Numbered from the stretch's first letter, positions 33,088 to 46,141 are shown. The stretch is DNA of 64,000 nucleotides from Rotaria sp. Silwood1 (GCA_905250075.1 CAJNOP010000057.1:425103-489102); one strand, 5' to 3'. Made by a program: numbers and translations. The notes: generated by a model not told the origin, from the letters alone.

Positions 33088-35958
33088 ATGAAGTATAAAT
33101 TGATTTGTCCAAAAAAAGAAGAGAAAAAAAAACTCAGAAATTTGTTCTTCTCGTCGTTGTCAGCAAATTTTTTATGTCTTTCATATTCTCTCAACTTTTT
33201 TTTGTACTCACATATATTTATATACTTTTGATATTATTGATGGCAATAGCAATGAAAAAAAAGAAGAAAGAACACGTACACCTGCTTTTCTATTTCTCTC
33301 TGTCTCTCATTTTACTCATTTTCAGATTTGTAAATACAAATCTCTCGTTCTCTTCATCTCATTCTGTCTTATTTTATGATTGTGTAAAAAAAAAATATGT
33401 TCTTGACTATTTTTCTTCGTTTTCTCTCTTTTATCGAGATTAAGAACAGGACAGAACAAAACTTGTGATCATAAAATAGCATGCCGGCAGCAGTAATAGC
33501 AATAAAAACAATAAGACATGTAAAATTTGAGTGTGTATAATACTTATTATCCTTTTGACTATATGTCGGAGTTTTAATAATCAATTAACTATTGACAACA
33601 ATAATACACCTTCATCTATTTTATCCATAAATGAGAACGGATTGAACTATACTATGTAAATCATTTCTCTTATGTGAATACGATACTTTACGATCGGAAT
33701 GATAGATGTGATATGTTTAGTCGGCTATATATACATACATTTAAATAAAAGGTCGTATATACTTTCGATCATTTATACTGATCATGATTGGACGTTTACA
33801 ATCGGTTTAATACATGTTTGATACAAATGTTCAATCGATACGTGAAAATCAGATCGCATTTCTTTATTTATTCACACGTTCTAGGACTTTTCTTGTTCAT
33901 ACAGAAATAAAATTAAAATAGTACATAAAAAAAAAACAAACGAGTAGCCTCTATAGTCCTATCATAATCTTAGTATTCATTTATCACTCACCGTTAACTA
34001 GAAGTGTTATATATATATGTTTTTTTCTTTTTTGTTAACTTCTACTGCTATATTTCACTACTTTTTTTTTGTTATATAGAATTAAGATAAAGAACGATGA
34101 ATAAACGGAAGAAAAAGTATATGAAAAAAAAAGAGTGTGAAATAGAGAACGAGAAAATAATGAAGAAAAAAAAAATATTTAAAAAATTCTTTTCCATGTT
34201 AACGCTTTGTCTCGTTGAAGTAGTAAAGAAAAACATGGAAATGCCATGAGCTATATGTAATGACAACGAGAGCTTGCATATGTCTTTTCTCGACGATAAA
34301 AGAAAAAGAGTCAAAGAGCAAAATTTGATGATGATGATGATAATGATGTAAAGACGAGAAAAAAAAACGATGAAAAAAAAAGAAAAGAGGAAATAATTAT
34401 TATCTAGAACTATGAGTATAGGAGCCTGTCTACTATTCAGTTTCCGTGATTTATGTTGATCACTATTGTTGTTTTCAAGTGAAGATTTTACATTTTTATC
34501 TCAAAAAAAAGAACTATTCACTACTGATAATATCAAACGTCTTTATTGATACCTACAGAATAAATAACATAAATCTTACTCATATTAATATGAGACAAGT
34601 CAAATCAATGCAATATGCTCAAGGTAATGACTATTAGATTCAAGACAATTGGATAAAGATATTTTTGATTTATATTTTTTTTCTTTTTTTTTTATTAACA
34701 AATATATACACTTGACTCAATAGCTAATTTGCATAATCGACCTGATTATTATCAAGCATCTTCATTGACAAATTTATATATGCGTGTGTAGATAAGGCAT
34801 ATTGAATACTTTCTTATTTTGAATCGGGAATTCTTTACTTACGATCAATTTCAATAAAAGAAATAAGTAGATTCTCTTGCTTACTCTCTCTCTCTGTCTC
34901 TTTTCTCTTCCACTATTGACCGATGTTTTCATTTAATCATAATGGCATATACGACGATGCGGAAAAACTAGAACATAAAAGATAAAAAATGGAGTTCAAA
35001 TCGAGGCAATTTGATTCATTTAACCAAAAAAAAGGTACTACGAGGGTCAGTGAAAAGCATACAAGAAAAATGTAAAAGAAAAAAAAAAAAGAAAAAGAGG
35101 ACGATTTTTTTACTTTCTATTACAATACTGTCGGTCTGTACTGCAGCTTTTCTCATTCTGCTGCTGTTTCTCTTATTGCTTTTACTCGTGGATCCAATTT
35201 CAACGGAAAGAGAGAAACGTATATTATCATGCAAAATGTAAGACATACCTTTATATAAAATAAATTACCATTACAGTCTATAGTAGTTGAATGTATCATT
35301 GTCTTCTATGTTAAAAGAAAGATACTACCAAACAGACAATTATTTTGTTAAAGCTGTAAAATATATACCTATGTTCTTTCTTTTCGATAGTACTTTTATT
35401 TGAAAGAGAAGGAATAAAAGGACTAAAAGAAATCGAGTATGAGTAAGACAAAGAGACAGAGAGAGAGAGAGAAAGGAGACATATTTGACTTACACAAATA
35501 TAAAGCAAGTAGGAATAGGAGAATGAATAGGATATATATCAAATACACAAGACAATAAATCGAAGAGAATTTTGTGTACAAATGCTGTTAGTAGTGACGA
35601 CGAAGACAAAAGGCGAGTAAATAGAGAATGCCTGATGCATATATGAACTACACTACTCATCTTTCATTTAGTATGAACATATATCACGTTTACATTGGCA
35701 TTGATCGGTTTTGTTTTATATACTTTAAAAAAAAATCAATTATACACTAAAAAAACAAACACAATAAAAAAAATATTTTCCTTTTCTTGCTTTTAAATCA
35801 AATGCAAATAGTTCATGTAAAATATAAGATCAATTTTATTTTATTTATCTTTTTGATATTTAACCGTGAGAATATTCACTTATGGTGATATGTTATAAAT
35901 TTTATTCGTCGTTTTATTTTTATTTCGAAAAAAAAATAGATAAATGTGTATATCTAAA
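33088..35958. other. Intergenic, low-complexity, no gene seen
   Basis: Long runs of A or T, CT/GA microsatellite patches (about 34885-34910 and 35455-35475) and TA repeats. Open frames are Lys-, Phe- or Ser-rich and overlap on both strands. They are best explained by composition. Confidence 0.6.
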
Positions 35959-36886
35959 TCATTGAAATTGAGAAGGTTTAAAATGACCTAAATCTCTACG
36001 TAATTGTTCATTTTCATATTGTGCATGTTGAACATGAAATGTATTAATACCATTTCGTTTTGGTTTATCTAAATCTGTAAAATGTGAAACCATTTTTCGA
36101 TATGCCCATGATTTGTCGGGATATTTTGGATAACTCTATTGAAAGTAAAGCAAAAAAAATATACATATTAAAAATAATATGAATGTCTTTGTTTTTTAAT
36201 TATAAATTGATTAATTTACTTTATCGGCATATTCTGAATGAGCAACAGTTTTCATTTCATACGGAAATGGTGGTGGAAAATCAGCCTGATATGTTGATGC
36301 TAAATTTGCTTGTTCATGTTCAGCAGGATTTCGTGATGGTAATACATTATGTTTTGATTGTGGATCTGCTCGATTAAGTAGTCTAGAGAAAGCGAAAAAA
36401 AAAATTTTATTGAAAATAAATAAATTTATTTTTACAAACCCATCCAAAGCAGCATTTGCTACATCAATATTTGATCGATCTATCATTTTTCGTGGATATT
36501 CGTGTTCTACATACCAAGGTCGTTCACGAAATGGTTGTTCTTGTTGATCTTTAGCTGTTGAATTAGGTAAAGTTGCCTATATGATTTAATATTTATTTTC
36601 ACAAAGAAAAAATATATAATCATGTGTTGTTTATTTACTTGTTCATCGGAAGCGATATGTTTATATGTTGAAATATGCATATTTCGAACTGGAAGTGTAT
36701 TTAAATCATTATCTTTTGGTTCTGCTTCACGTTTTTGATGCCTGAAAAATAAAGTATAATAAATTCATAATTAAAAATTATATAAACTCACCAAATATTT
36801 GTTAATACAGCTCTACTGTATTCCATAGGCACATTTGATTTAAGCGTTACAGAACCCGGTGTTTCACGATACGGTGTATTGAACAT
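35959..36886 (-). CDS. CFAP95: CFAP95 (C9orf135-like) cilia- and flagella-associated protein, 5 exons, 224 aa
   Basis: Exons on the minus strand: 36886-36792, 36741-36639, 36576-36440, 36382-36220 and 36135-35959, all GT..AG and in phase. The blocks EYSRAVLTNIWH, KREAEPKDNDLN, NMHISTYKHI, FPPPFPYE and HFTDLDKPKRNGINTFH follow the order I remember for human CFAP95 (Sxx(K/R)xVLxxxWH, REAxPKxxD, QFTDLNGxKRxGINTxH). The length of 224 aa matches the roughly 229 aa of the human protein. CFAP95 is an inner protein of ciliary doublet microtubules, which fits a heavily ciliated rotifer. There is no signal peptide and no TM segment. An AG directly precedes the ATG. It is divergently arranged with the dystrophin-family gene, with 303 bp between the two starts. 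Confidence 0.75.
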
Positions 36887-37189
36887 CTTTGTTGTTTAAT
36901 AAGTTGTATAAAATGAAAATAAATTCAACATATCTCATTAATATTCCTCAAATTTATCTTGTTTCTAGGCAACGACACTCTATACAAGATGTCGCTAAAA
37001 TAAATAAATCCATCAAAAATAAATGAAAATTATATTTTTATTTGAATAAAAATTATTTTTTTATTGATCTTATCAGTTTTTTTCATATTGAAATGAAATT
37101 TGCAATATATACATTTCATAGAAAATAAATAAACAAATATACACGATACGATAAATCGATGAATCAAATCGATGTCATAATCGAAAAAG
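36887..37189. promoter_or_regulatory. Shared promoter region between divergent CFAP95 and dystrophin-family genes
   Basis: The two start codons face away from each other across 303 bp of AT-rich DNA, so both promoters must lie here or overlap. I see no recognisable binding motif. The call rests on gene arrangement alone. Confidence 0.5.
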
Positions 37190-40100
37190 ATGATAACAAC
37201 AGAAAGTATTGGAAAAGAGTAAATTTTTTTTTTTTTCTTATTTCAATTTTTCTTTTGAATAAATTTATTCTTGTTTTATAGTTCTAATGAAAACTTGTAT
37301 GATGTAATTATTCAAAAGCTCGGTAAATTTCTATATTTTGTATGAATCACCTTTAATCAATATCTTTTTGTTTTTTTGAAGAATCTTTATCAAAAATAAA
37401 ATTTGCTGCTTATCGTGTTGCATGTAAACTTCGTGTATTACAAAAATATTTAAAATGTAACTTATCCAATAACTAAAAAAAAAACGATTCAATCCATTTT
37501 TTCTTTTGAATTTTAGTAAGTTATGTTGATTATAATGTTCTTGTACGAGCATTTAATACTCATCAATTACAATTTGGTGTTGAAACAAGAGTAATATCAT
37601 CAGAAGATGCACGAAAAGTTTTAATAGCTATATATCAATTAATATCATCATATCATTTTAATGAAATAAGTATTGAAGAAATAGTTGAAGTATCATTAAA
37701 ATTTTTATATGAAATTCTTAATATGTAAATATAATCGAAAATTTTCTTTCTTTTGTGAATTTGTCATATTTTATATATATATATATATATTGTAGAAAAT
37801 TAGATGAAGATCTTGATGTAAATTCATTTAAAATAATACTTTTTGCATTATCAAATGCAAGATTACCAGAAAAATATCGATGTATGAATAGAAATAAAAT
37901 TAGATTTTTAACATATTTCAAAATATAATTTAAGGTTTTTTCCGACAAATAACTTCACCAAATGTAATTGCATCACAAGTAAAATTAACAGAACTTTTTG
38001 AAATACTTTTAAAAGTAACAAAAGAATTTTTTCTTTTCTTTTTTGGAAGATTAGTTTTATTATTTATTTTAGTTACCAAATCATTTTGATAATGTTGATT
38101 CATTTCATGCGGATAATATACCTGCATGTGTTCAAAGTTGTCTTGATCATGTAAGAATATGTCTTTTCTTTTTGTTCAAAAGAAATAATTACTGTCCAAT
38201 GAGAATTTACATTAAACAAAAAGAATTATAATTATAAATTGAGAATAATAATTAGTACTCTTATGACATATAGAATTATTTCAATGTAAAATTCCTTTTC
38301 AATATCCTTATGTCGTAGTATAAGTTTTTATAATATCTAGAAATCATACATTACATATGTAAAGAAAACTTTTCTGAACTATGGTAGTTAGTTCTTTGTT
38401 AAATATATTTAAATCTGACAACATTGGATTGTATGCATGAGATAGTTTAAACTTTGCTTTCTATAGAGTCATAAAATATACAAAAATGAATGAATTTTTA
38501 ATGTTAAATATTCTATGAATACTGTCGGTAAACAAGAAATAAAAAGTTTTACTTGCAAAAACTATATTTTGTTTGAACTAAAATATAAAATTCAAGTATA
38601 CAATATCCTTTCTAGTATTCAATATAAGTAACAAATAATCGAAAAGTTTTTATATTATATGTGTGTTCACTTTTGATCCGTTAGAAGATATTTCCGTTAA
38701 GACAAAAGCTATAGGTCGCGACTAGAATTTGATTATGGAATTGAAAGTTTTGTATCATATTTTCATTCTAGAATATGAAGCAAAATTTTTAAAAAATCTA
38801 AAAAAAATTATTTTTCATCGAAAACAACAGGCTTCTGTTTAATCCTATAATTTTCTTTTTGAACACGCTAAAAATTGTCTGAAGATATCGTTTTGTAGGT
38901 TGAAAACTTCTCTACAACATATGATATTGAACTAAGTTGTAATTTTTACTCAAACATTTTCTCAAGAGATTCTTTCAACGTAAAACGGTTGTCGACTTCG
39001 CAAAAATGAGTTTGTAGAAAAAATGAAAATTGAAATGCCTTGTCAAAAAAATTCAAATAGTGCATGATATTAGGATAGCTTCGGATTTAGAAGATGATCT
39101 ATAAATAAAGATTTCAACTTTTAGTTTCGAAGCACAATAGCCAAAATAGAAGCATTTTCCGTCAAATTAAATATTAAAAAAATACTAATACTAAGACAAT
39201 ATATTGCATGACATCTAAGTCTTAAAGTATCTCGAAGGAGCATTAAAGATGAATGAGAATATACAAAACATACTCAGTCAGTCCAACAATGACTTTATTC
39301 CTACTTAATTTTCGTATCGTATTATTTAAGAAAACTTATTGTTTTTGTTTTAGACTCATGATGGAGTTATTCGTGAAGATATATTTGTTAATTGGATGAG
39401 TCGTGAACCACAAACAATAGTATGGTTACCTACATTACATCGTTTAATAGCAACTGAAACAGGTATATATTTTAATTATTTTTCTTATTCATTTCTAATA
39501 AGAAATGTTTTTTTTTCTCTTATAGTTCGTCACGAAGCTCAGTGTAATGTTTGCAAAGCATATCCAGTCATAGGCATGCGGTAAAAGAATAAATTAAGTT
39601 ATACTTTAAAAAAAATATACAACAATCTTTTTTTTTTAAATAGGTATCGTTGTCTTCGATGTTTTAATTTTGATCTTTGTCAAACATGTTTTTTTACGGG
39701 TGACCATGGACAAAACCATGATGGAACACATCCAATTGAAGAATATTGTAAACAAGTATGAAATAGAAACATATTTCAAAAAAAAAAATTAAAATAATCC
39801 TCACTGTAGAAGTCTTTGGAAAAATGTCGAATTCTGTTGGAGTATACTGTCAGAATCTACGTCACTTAAATTCGTTTAGTTAAAACTCAAACATCTCTAA
39901 AATTGCTTTTGCAACTTCAACATCGAACAAAATCATTTTTTACTTTCTGTTAGTTTATTTTGTACTGGAACAAAAGTGAAAAAATACGCTCAATGACAAT
40001 TTTCTGTAGCATGACGAGTGCTCTGAGTCAATAGTATATTAGAAATCTAATTGATTCTTTGTTTGAATACTGAAATATAGCTTTTCTAAACGAGGCTGAA

Positions 40101-41570
40101 TAATGTCAGCGTTCTTATTACTTGGTCACTTAGCAACAATACAAAATCTCAACAGACTGTGACAGATGTTGTTGATATGTGATTAAAGACCGTATATTAA
40201 TAACCTCTGTTTTTAATATATGAACTACTTCCTTATTACATCTCTGGAGGATTAAATAGAAGGATAGAGAAGAAATGTATCAGGATTGTGCTAACAGCCT
40301 TCTTTTTTATAATAAGCTTCTACGATTCAACTTATTTTCAATAAATAATACAACAGACATCTAGTGTATGCATAGTTTTCGTTGATGATAAATGATATTA
40401 TCGGAAATTCTTAGTTCTTACGAAAGATTATTGTAGGAAAATTTCATTTTTCGAATTTTGTTTTTTCTGAAAATATCAAGAAAATGTTTATCAAAGCTGA
40501 CATCAATTAAATCTTTGATATTCTACGTAGCACAAAGTATTTGAGAAATAGAAACTTTCTAAATTACAAAAATATTACAAGAGTCCGTTTTTTTTGACAG
40601 ATGTTTACTTTTTTCTACAAATACAAATATTATTGGTTCGCACTCAACAGTGTAGACCAATAGAGTTTGACATTTTGCATCCTATGTTATATATATATAT
40701 CTATAAATATGTTATGTTGAATAGGTAACACCATTTGAAGATTTAAAAGCATTTTTTGAATTTATAAAACTTAAAGTTGGTAAAAATGAACTTAAACGTA
40801 AAGAACGTTATCTTACTATTGAACGATCGAAATCATCGTAAGTTATTTTTAATATTCAAAAGAAAAACAGAAAAACTATATCAAGATTATTTATTTAAAT
40901 TAGTTCTGATGTGCAAATACCAATTTCTGATCGATTAGTAACTAAAGAACATTATTCATTAAATCGACAAGATCAAACAATTAAAAAAGTATTATTTAAT
41001 GAATTTTTTTTTTGTGAAATTAAGATTTTTGTTTTTAAGCCTCATCTTCAAGACATATACCGTCCAATAGAAAAAACTGAAACAAATGAAATATCTTCAC
41101 ATGAAGAAGAAAAAATTCCTTTAACAACTCATAATAATTCTTCAATAGATGAAAAAAAGAAATTAAATAATGATGAATCTTTAGTTAATAATGAAGAAAT
41201 AAAAACTAAAATACTAAATTATATAACTATTGAAAAAAAGAAAATTCCTTCTCCAAATCAAATACAATTACCTGAAGATGATGATGCACCAATACTTATG
41301 CCTAAACAACATAAACCAATAAAAAAATCATTATTAATGAATCAACATACAGAAGCATTAGTTCAATCGGAACATTATCAATTACCACCTATAGATAAAG
41401 TTAATATTAGTGATGAAGATGATGATGAATATCGACCACCATTACCACCAAAACAACGACAGAAAAATAATATATCTCGAGCACTTGTTTATGATTTTAT
41501 TGGTAGTGAATTACAAGAATTACGTGCAACTCTTGCTCAATTTGATCAAAGTTCATCAAGTATATATTAA
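37190..41570 (+). CDS. Dystrophin-family protein (dystrotelin-like: EF-hand region plus ZZ finger, no spectrin repeats), 13 exons, 533 aa
   Basis: Exons: 37190-37218, 37282-37322, 37382-37456, 37517-37724, 37796-37881, 37935-38014, 38073-38150, 39354-39462, 39526-39580, 39644-39755, 40725-40837, 40904-40988 and 41040-41570, all in phase. The protein begins almost at the dystrophin EF-hand region ([18 protein letters not shown] against dystrophin's RFSAYRTAMKLRRLQK). It runs through [19 protein letters not shown] to a ZZ zinc finger ([32 protein letters not shown]) at about 250-305. The last exon encodes a charged, proline-containing tail ending [10 protein letters not shown]. There is no actin-binding domain, spectrin repeat or WW domain. 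That layout and the ZZ sequence suggest dystrotelin or a short dystrophin form rather than dystrobrevin. A membrane-associated scaffold role is inferred. Introns 7 and 10 are 1.2 and 0.97 kb. Confidence 0.85.
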
Positions 41571-42065
41571 TTTAAAATTTTAAATACTTATTTTATTGTA
41601 TTTTTTTTGACATTTTAGCTGTGTAATCAATATTTGTGCGATATACAATGTTTAATTTTTAACACAGTATCATAGAATGTATCAGTGACTCAAAATTGTA
41701 GAATAAGTTAGATACACATTGTATCTCTTTGTTTTTATATAGTTGCTCGCTTTTTTAAAAATATTTTATTCTATTGGATCTCTTTATGCAATTGCAATGT
41801 GCACGTGTGTGTATTGCTGTGAGTACCTTAGTGACTTTTCCTTTTTAGTGATTCATTTTGTGCTAATATTATCTTGTCTGTTTTTTTTTATGTACCGAGT
41901 TTTTTTTTTTGTTCGTTTTAAATGATATGATCAGATAATGAGTACTATGTATGTTCAACACAAGAAACAGACTAATCTCTTCTTTGAAAGATATGAAAAA
42001 ACCGACATTGTTTTGTTTTGGTTTTTTCGTTAAAATATATTCTTCTCTTTTTTTTCGAATTGTAG

Positions 42066-42425
42066 ATGACGGGCGATAGAAGACATATACCAAACGATTT
42101 ACGTAATTTACGTGCTTGTTTATTATGTTCATTAATTAAAAGTTTTGCTAAATTTGAAGAAGATGGTTGTGATAATTGTGAAGAATTTCTTCGAATGAAA
42201 GGCGATGGTGATCGTGTTTATCAATGTACATCAAGTAATTTTGAAGGAATGATTGCGTTAATGCATCCAGAAGAATCATGGGTTGCTAAATGGCAACGTA
42301 TATCACATTATGTTAAAGGAATGTATGCTGTTTCGGTTACTGGTGCATTACCAAAACATATTCAACGTGACCTTGCTCAAAGTGGTCGACCATATCGTAG
42401 TCGTGATGTTAGTTTAAAAACATAA
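42066..42425 (+). CDS. SUPT4H1: Transcription elongation factor SPT4, 119 aa
   Basis: Single coding exon. RNLRACLLCSLIKSF, DGCDNC, YQCTSSNFEGMIALM, ESWVAKWQRI, GMYAVSVTG and YRSRDVSLKT align end to end with human SPT4, and the length is equal. The zinc knuckle uses C18, C21, C35 and C38. SPT4 pairs with SPT5 (DSIF) on RNA polymerase II to control pausing and processivity. The start is firm because ACCs for an intron or trans-splice acceptor (GAATTGTAG) end exactly at the ATG, so the 5' leader is either cis-spliced or a spliced leader. AATAAA lies at 42484-42489. The dystrophin-family gene ends 495 bp upstream on the same strand. Confidence 0.97.
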   Translation: MTGDRRHIPNDLRNLRACLLCSLIKSFAKFEEDGCDNCEEFLRMKGDGDRVYQCTSSNFEGMIALMHPEESWVAKWQRISHYVKGMYAVSVTGALPKHIQRDLAQSGRPYRSRDVSLKT

Positions 42426-42803
42426 AAAAACTTTTGTGTTTTTTTCTTTTCATGTAATCTTATGTTTCTTTATTGTTTATTATAATAAAAGCAAAACCTT
42501 TTTTGTTGTATTCCAGAAATAAAGTATAGACTAATTATTCGATTGAACAATTATTACAGACTTTTATTCAATAATTAGAATAGTGATTGTTCTTTTATGT
42601 ATGCTACAGTTTTGAGCGAATTGTTGAATTAATTTTCTTTTTTCATGAATTCAAAATGAAGATTAAAAAATTTTAGCAATTTTGTTCAATTGAACTCATC
42701 ATTAAAATAATGGACAACACAAAAGAAAAGTCTTCGTCATTTTTCTTCGTTCATAGACTTTCTATGCATTCTAAAGTTTTTTGACTAAACCTATAAAGCA
42801 AAG

Positions 42804-42855
42804 GGGTGTGGGTGTGGGTTCTGTTCTTCTACCATCAACACCCACACTCACATCC
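42804..42855. repeat. G/T-rich TGTGGG-type hairpin next to the assembly gap
   Basis: Arms GGGTGTGGGTGTGGGTT (42804-42820) and AACACCCACACTCACATCC (42837-42855) form an inverted repeat with a loop of about 16 bases. A nearly identical hairpin lies at 46142-46195. The arms contain the unit TGTGGG. Confidence 0.75.
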
Positions 42856-42901
42856 AGTAGTGACTGCGAAATCTCAGCTTCAATCACCGTCACGTACGAT
42901 C

Positions 42902-43001
42902 NNNNNNNNNNNNNNNNNNNNNNNNNNNNNNNNNNNNNNNNNNNNNNNNNNNNNNNNNNNNNNNNNNNNNNNNNNNNNNNNNNNNNNNNNNNNNNNNNNN
43001 N
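42902..43001. other. Assembly gap of 100 N
   Basis: Exactly 100 undetermined bases, typical of a placeholder of unknown true length. The PPR gene on the minus strand runs into it from the right. The left flank carries the G/T-rich hairpin. Order and distance across the gap are not guaranteed. Confidence 0.95.
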
Positions 43002-45131
43002 GTAACAACAATATCTTCTGTTTTCGTATCAATTTTATTGAATATTATTCGAGCTTGATCAATGAGACCTGAATGAGAACAAGCATTCAAAACACAAATA
43101 TGTGAAATTTTATCACGAATGTTCTCAGACATCTGATAATATAAATCAATAGCTTCATAACCCATTCCATTTCGTGCATATGCATTTACTAGAAATATAA
43201 ATTAATAAATAACATTATTTAAAAAAAAATTGAAATCAAAATAATAATAATCATTGTATACTCATAGAATTATATGCTATAATATCAGGTTGAATAATGG
43301 ATTGAAATATTTTTCTTGCTTGATTAATATCACTTGATTTACCCTATTGAAATAATTTTCAATAATTGATAATATAAATAAAAATGAAACATACCCACAT
43401 ATCAATCAAAGAATTATTCAAATAAGAATTCGATGATAAATGAGATATTTGATTAACAATATTTTCAGATATTGAACGTATACCTATTTGAGAACATGCT
43501 CCAATTAATGATATAGATATGGGTTCATTTATTGTCAAATTTTCTTTTTTCATTTGTTCAAAAAGTAATAAACATTTTTGTGGTTCTTCATTAATATTAT
43601 AACCATTGATCATCACTCCATACGTATATAAAGTTCGTTTTTTCATTTTAGAGAATAATGATTCAGCAATATCTATTTCATTAAATTTCATAAACATATG
43701 AATTGCTGAATTTGTAAGAACAATATCATTGAGATATATAGTTGGCATTTGATTAAAATATTTCTTTCCTATTTGAATAGATTTTTCATTAGATAATGAA
43801 GCACATGCATTATAAAAAATTGAATATAAAACTTCATTAGGTTTTAAAGGAATTTTTTCGAAAACACCTAATACTTTATCAAATAAATTATTTATAAGAT
43901 AACCTAAAAATATAATTTTATATTAAACTTAAATTTATTTTATTTTATTTATTTATTTATTTTTTGAATAACCTTGCATAATTGCTCCATATGTAACAAG
44001 AGTTTTATTTTGAATTTTTTTAAAAAGAAATTCAGCTTGATTTACATCACCAAATTTCATTAACATGTCAATAGCTGAATTAACTAATTTTTGATGATGA
44101 AGAAAAGAAGATGGTAATTGTTTTAGTATATTATTTCCAATTTGAATTGCATGACTATTACAAAGTTTAGCACATGCATTAAATAACATGATAATGATAA
44201 CTTCATCGATTTCTATTGAGATTTTTTCAAATAATTCAATTACTTTTTCTGGCATATTATTCAAAATATAACCTATTCATTAATCAATCATTCTTAGAAT
44301 AATTTTAAAATAAAGAAAACAATTTTATACTACCTTTGAACATTGCACCATACATATGGATTGTTTTATTCTTAATAGTTGAAAAAATTCGATTAGCTTT
44401 ATCAACATCATGACATTGCACTAGAATAAAAACAAAAAAGGAAAAATTCAAATCATTCTACAAAGATTTTTATTATTCAATATTTATTTTGAAAGCAAAA
44501 TAAATATTAATTAACACTAACAATAATAATGATCATTTTGAATAAGATAAAAACAAATTATTTTTTTTTTTCGAAAGTAATTTAAGAGATTCTTTTTTTT
44601 TATTTCTATAACAAGTTAATTGAAATATATACGTAGAAAATTTTTCTATTTTGTTTTTGAAATATTTTTTATTGAAAAATTTTCAATTAAATATAATCAA
44701 ATTATAGTTGAAAATAATATTTTCTTTTTCTATTTTAAATATTATCCTTAGATCAAATTTCTCATTAAAAAAAAAGACAAAACTCAAAATATTGAAAATA
44801 ATTATTTACTGTAGAAATGAATTAAAGATGTTTGAAGAAATGGATCTTTAAGTGATTTTAATGATAATTGTTCATGAATACGAACACCCCGTTGATGATC
44901 ATTCAATTGCGAACATGCTTTTAAAGCTAAAGTAAATGTTACATTAGTAGACATTTGTAATTGTCGATCAAAAAGATCGAGAGCTTGTTTATATTGTCGT
45001 GAATCAATCAATTTCTTCATTTTTATGTTCAATTCTATTGGTGATGATGATAAGAGAGAAAAATATTGACATTTTTTTATATCATATTTCCAAGAATATC
45101 GAATAAAATATCGAGAAATAGAACTAAACAT
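43002..45131 (-). CDS. Pentatricopeptide-repeat (PPR, plant-like PLS style) protein, 3' end lost in the gap
   Basis: Exons on the minus strand: 45131-44810, 44420-44334, 44272-43973, 43903-43395, 43343-43262 and 43188 to the gap at 43002, all in phase (about 495 residues seen). The N-terminus is basic and Ser/Arg-rich (MFSSISRYFIRYSWKY), a plausible mitochondrial targeting peptide. Successive units of about 35 residues carry PPR hallmarks: LVNSAIDMLMKFGDVNQA, AEFLFKKIQNKTLVTYGAI, SAIHMFMKFNEIDIAESLF, YTYGVMINGYN, IIAYNSMINAYARNG, VLNACSHSGLIDQARIIF. The final pattern is like plant PLS proteins just before an E/DYW tail, but that region would lie in the gap. PPR proteins bind organellar RNA. 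Gain by horizontal transfer is possible, as I recall DYW-type PPR genes reported in bdelloids. Confidence 0.85.
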
Positions 45132-46141
45132 TATCTTTAAAAATAAATAAAATTTATCATAAATAGATAATAAAGAGAATCGATCAACAGATTAAACATC
45201 TTTAGATCATTATCCAAGTTGAATTATTAGAAAAACGGAAAACATTTTTATTTTTATTTCAGTACTTAATTAGTCTCGGGTTTACTTTTATATCTATAAT
45301 TTCAATTGATATTAAGTTTTCTTTTTACTTTTTAAGATCAAGTAAAGGAAATAAATATCGTATGTTATTAACGCCAACTAATGACTGTGGATAGAAAAGG
45401 ATGTCGCTCCACGATAAAAAAAAGTACATATAATAATGATATGATAATTGTATCGACATGTTAAATGGAATTTTATTCGATGTTTGATTTTAAAAAAAGT
45501 CTTTTTTATATTTCTCTTAGAATGATCAACGAAGACAAATTTCTAAGAAAAATCAAGTAACGATTTATTCAATGCTATTGGGATTTCTTTTTTATTAAAA
45601 AATATTATTGATTAAATAATTATATTCATGTCAATCGATAAGATTTCTTACTAAAATGAATTTTCTTTTTAAAACTGAAATTTTAATGATGTAAAACAGA
45701 TGAATAATTATCAACAAACTTGTTTCTATATAATTGAATTATATTTCATTTATTGAGCAACATATGATTTCTTGCCATGGTGAAATATGTATATTGATGA
45801 TCTTCAAAATCAATTCAATTACTTTTATATGAAAAAAATAAAAAATAAAAAGAAATTTTAATAGACATCTAAATCGACTTATAATAAGATTTAAATAAAA
45901 CAAAACTAATTTTTGTTTTATTCGAAATGGTTTTTCTTTCAATATTTAAAAAAATAGAAAGACGTTATTGCTTTCAAAAATAACTACTGTAGTTATATCA
46001 ACCGATTATTTTCTAACAAGTGAAATATAAAACTAAATAGAATTTAAAGAAATTAATAACTAACCGATCATATTTTGATCAAGATATATTGATGTAGAAA
46101 TGAACCTTTGTTTTTAAATTAATTTGACAACTGACAAGGTT
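45132..46141. other. Intergenic, no gene seen
   Basis: AT-rich stretch upstream of the PPR gene, with no coding-like segments or obvious repeats. Confidence 0.5.

Noticed and set aside
42781-43165. Open frames running through the N block
   Set aside because: Undetermined bases cannot support a reading frame. Only the PPR part to the right of the gap is kept.
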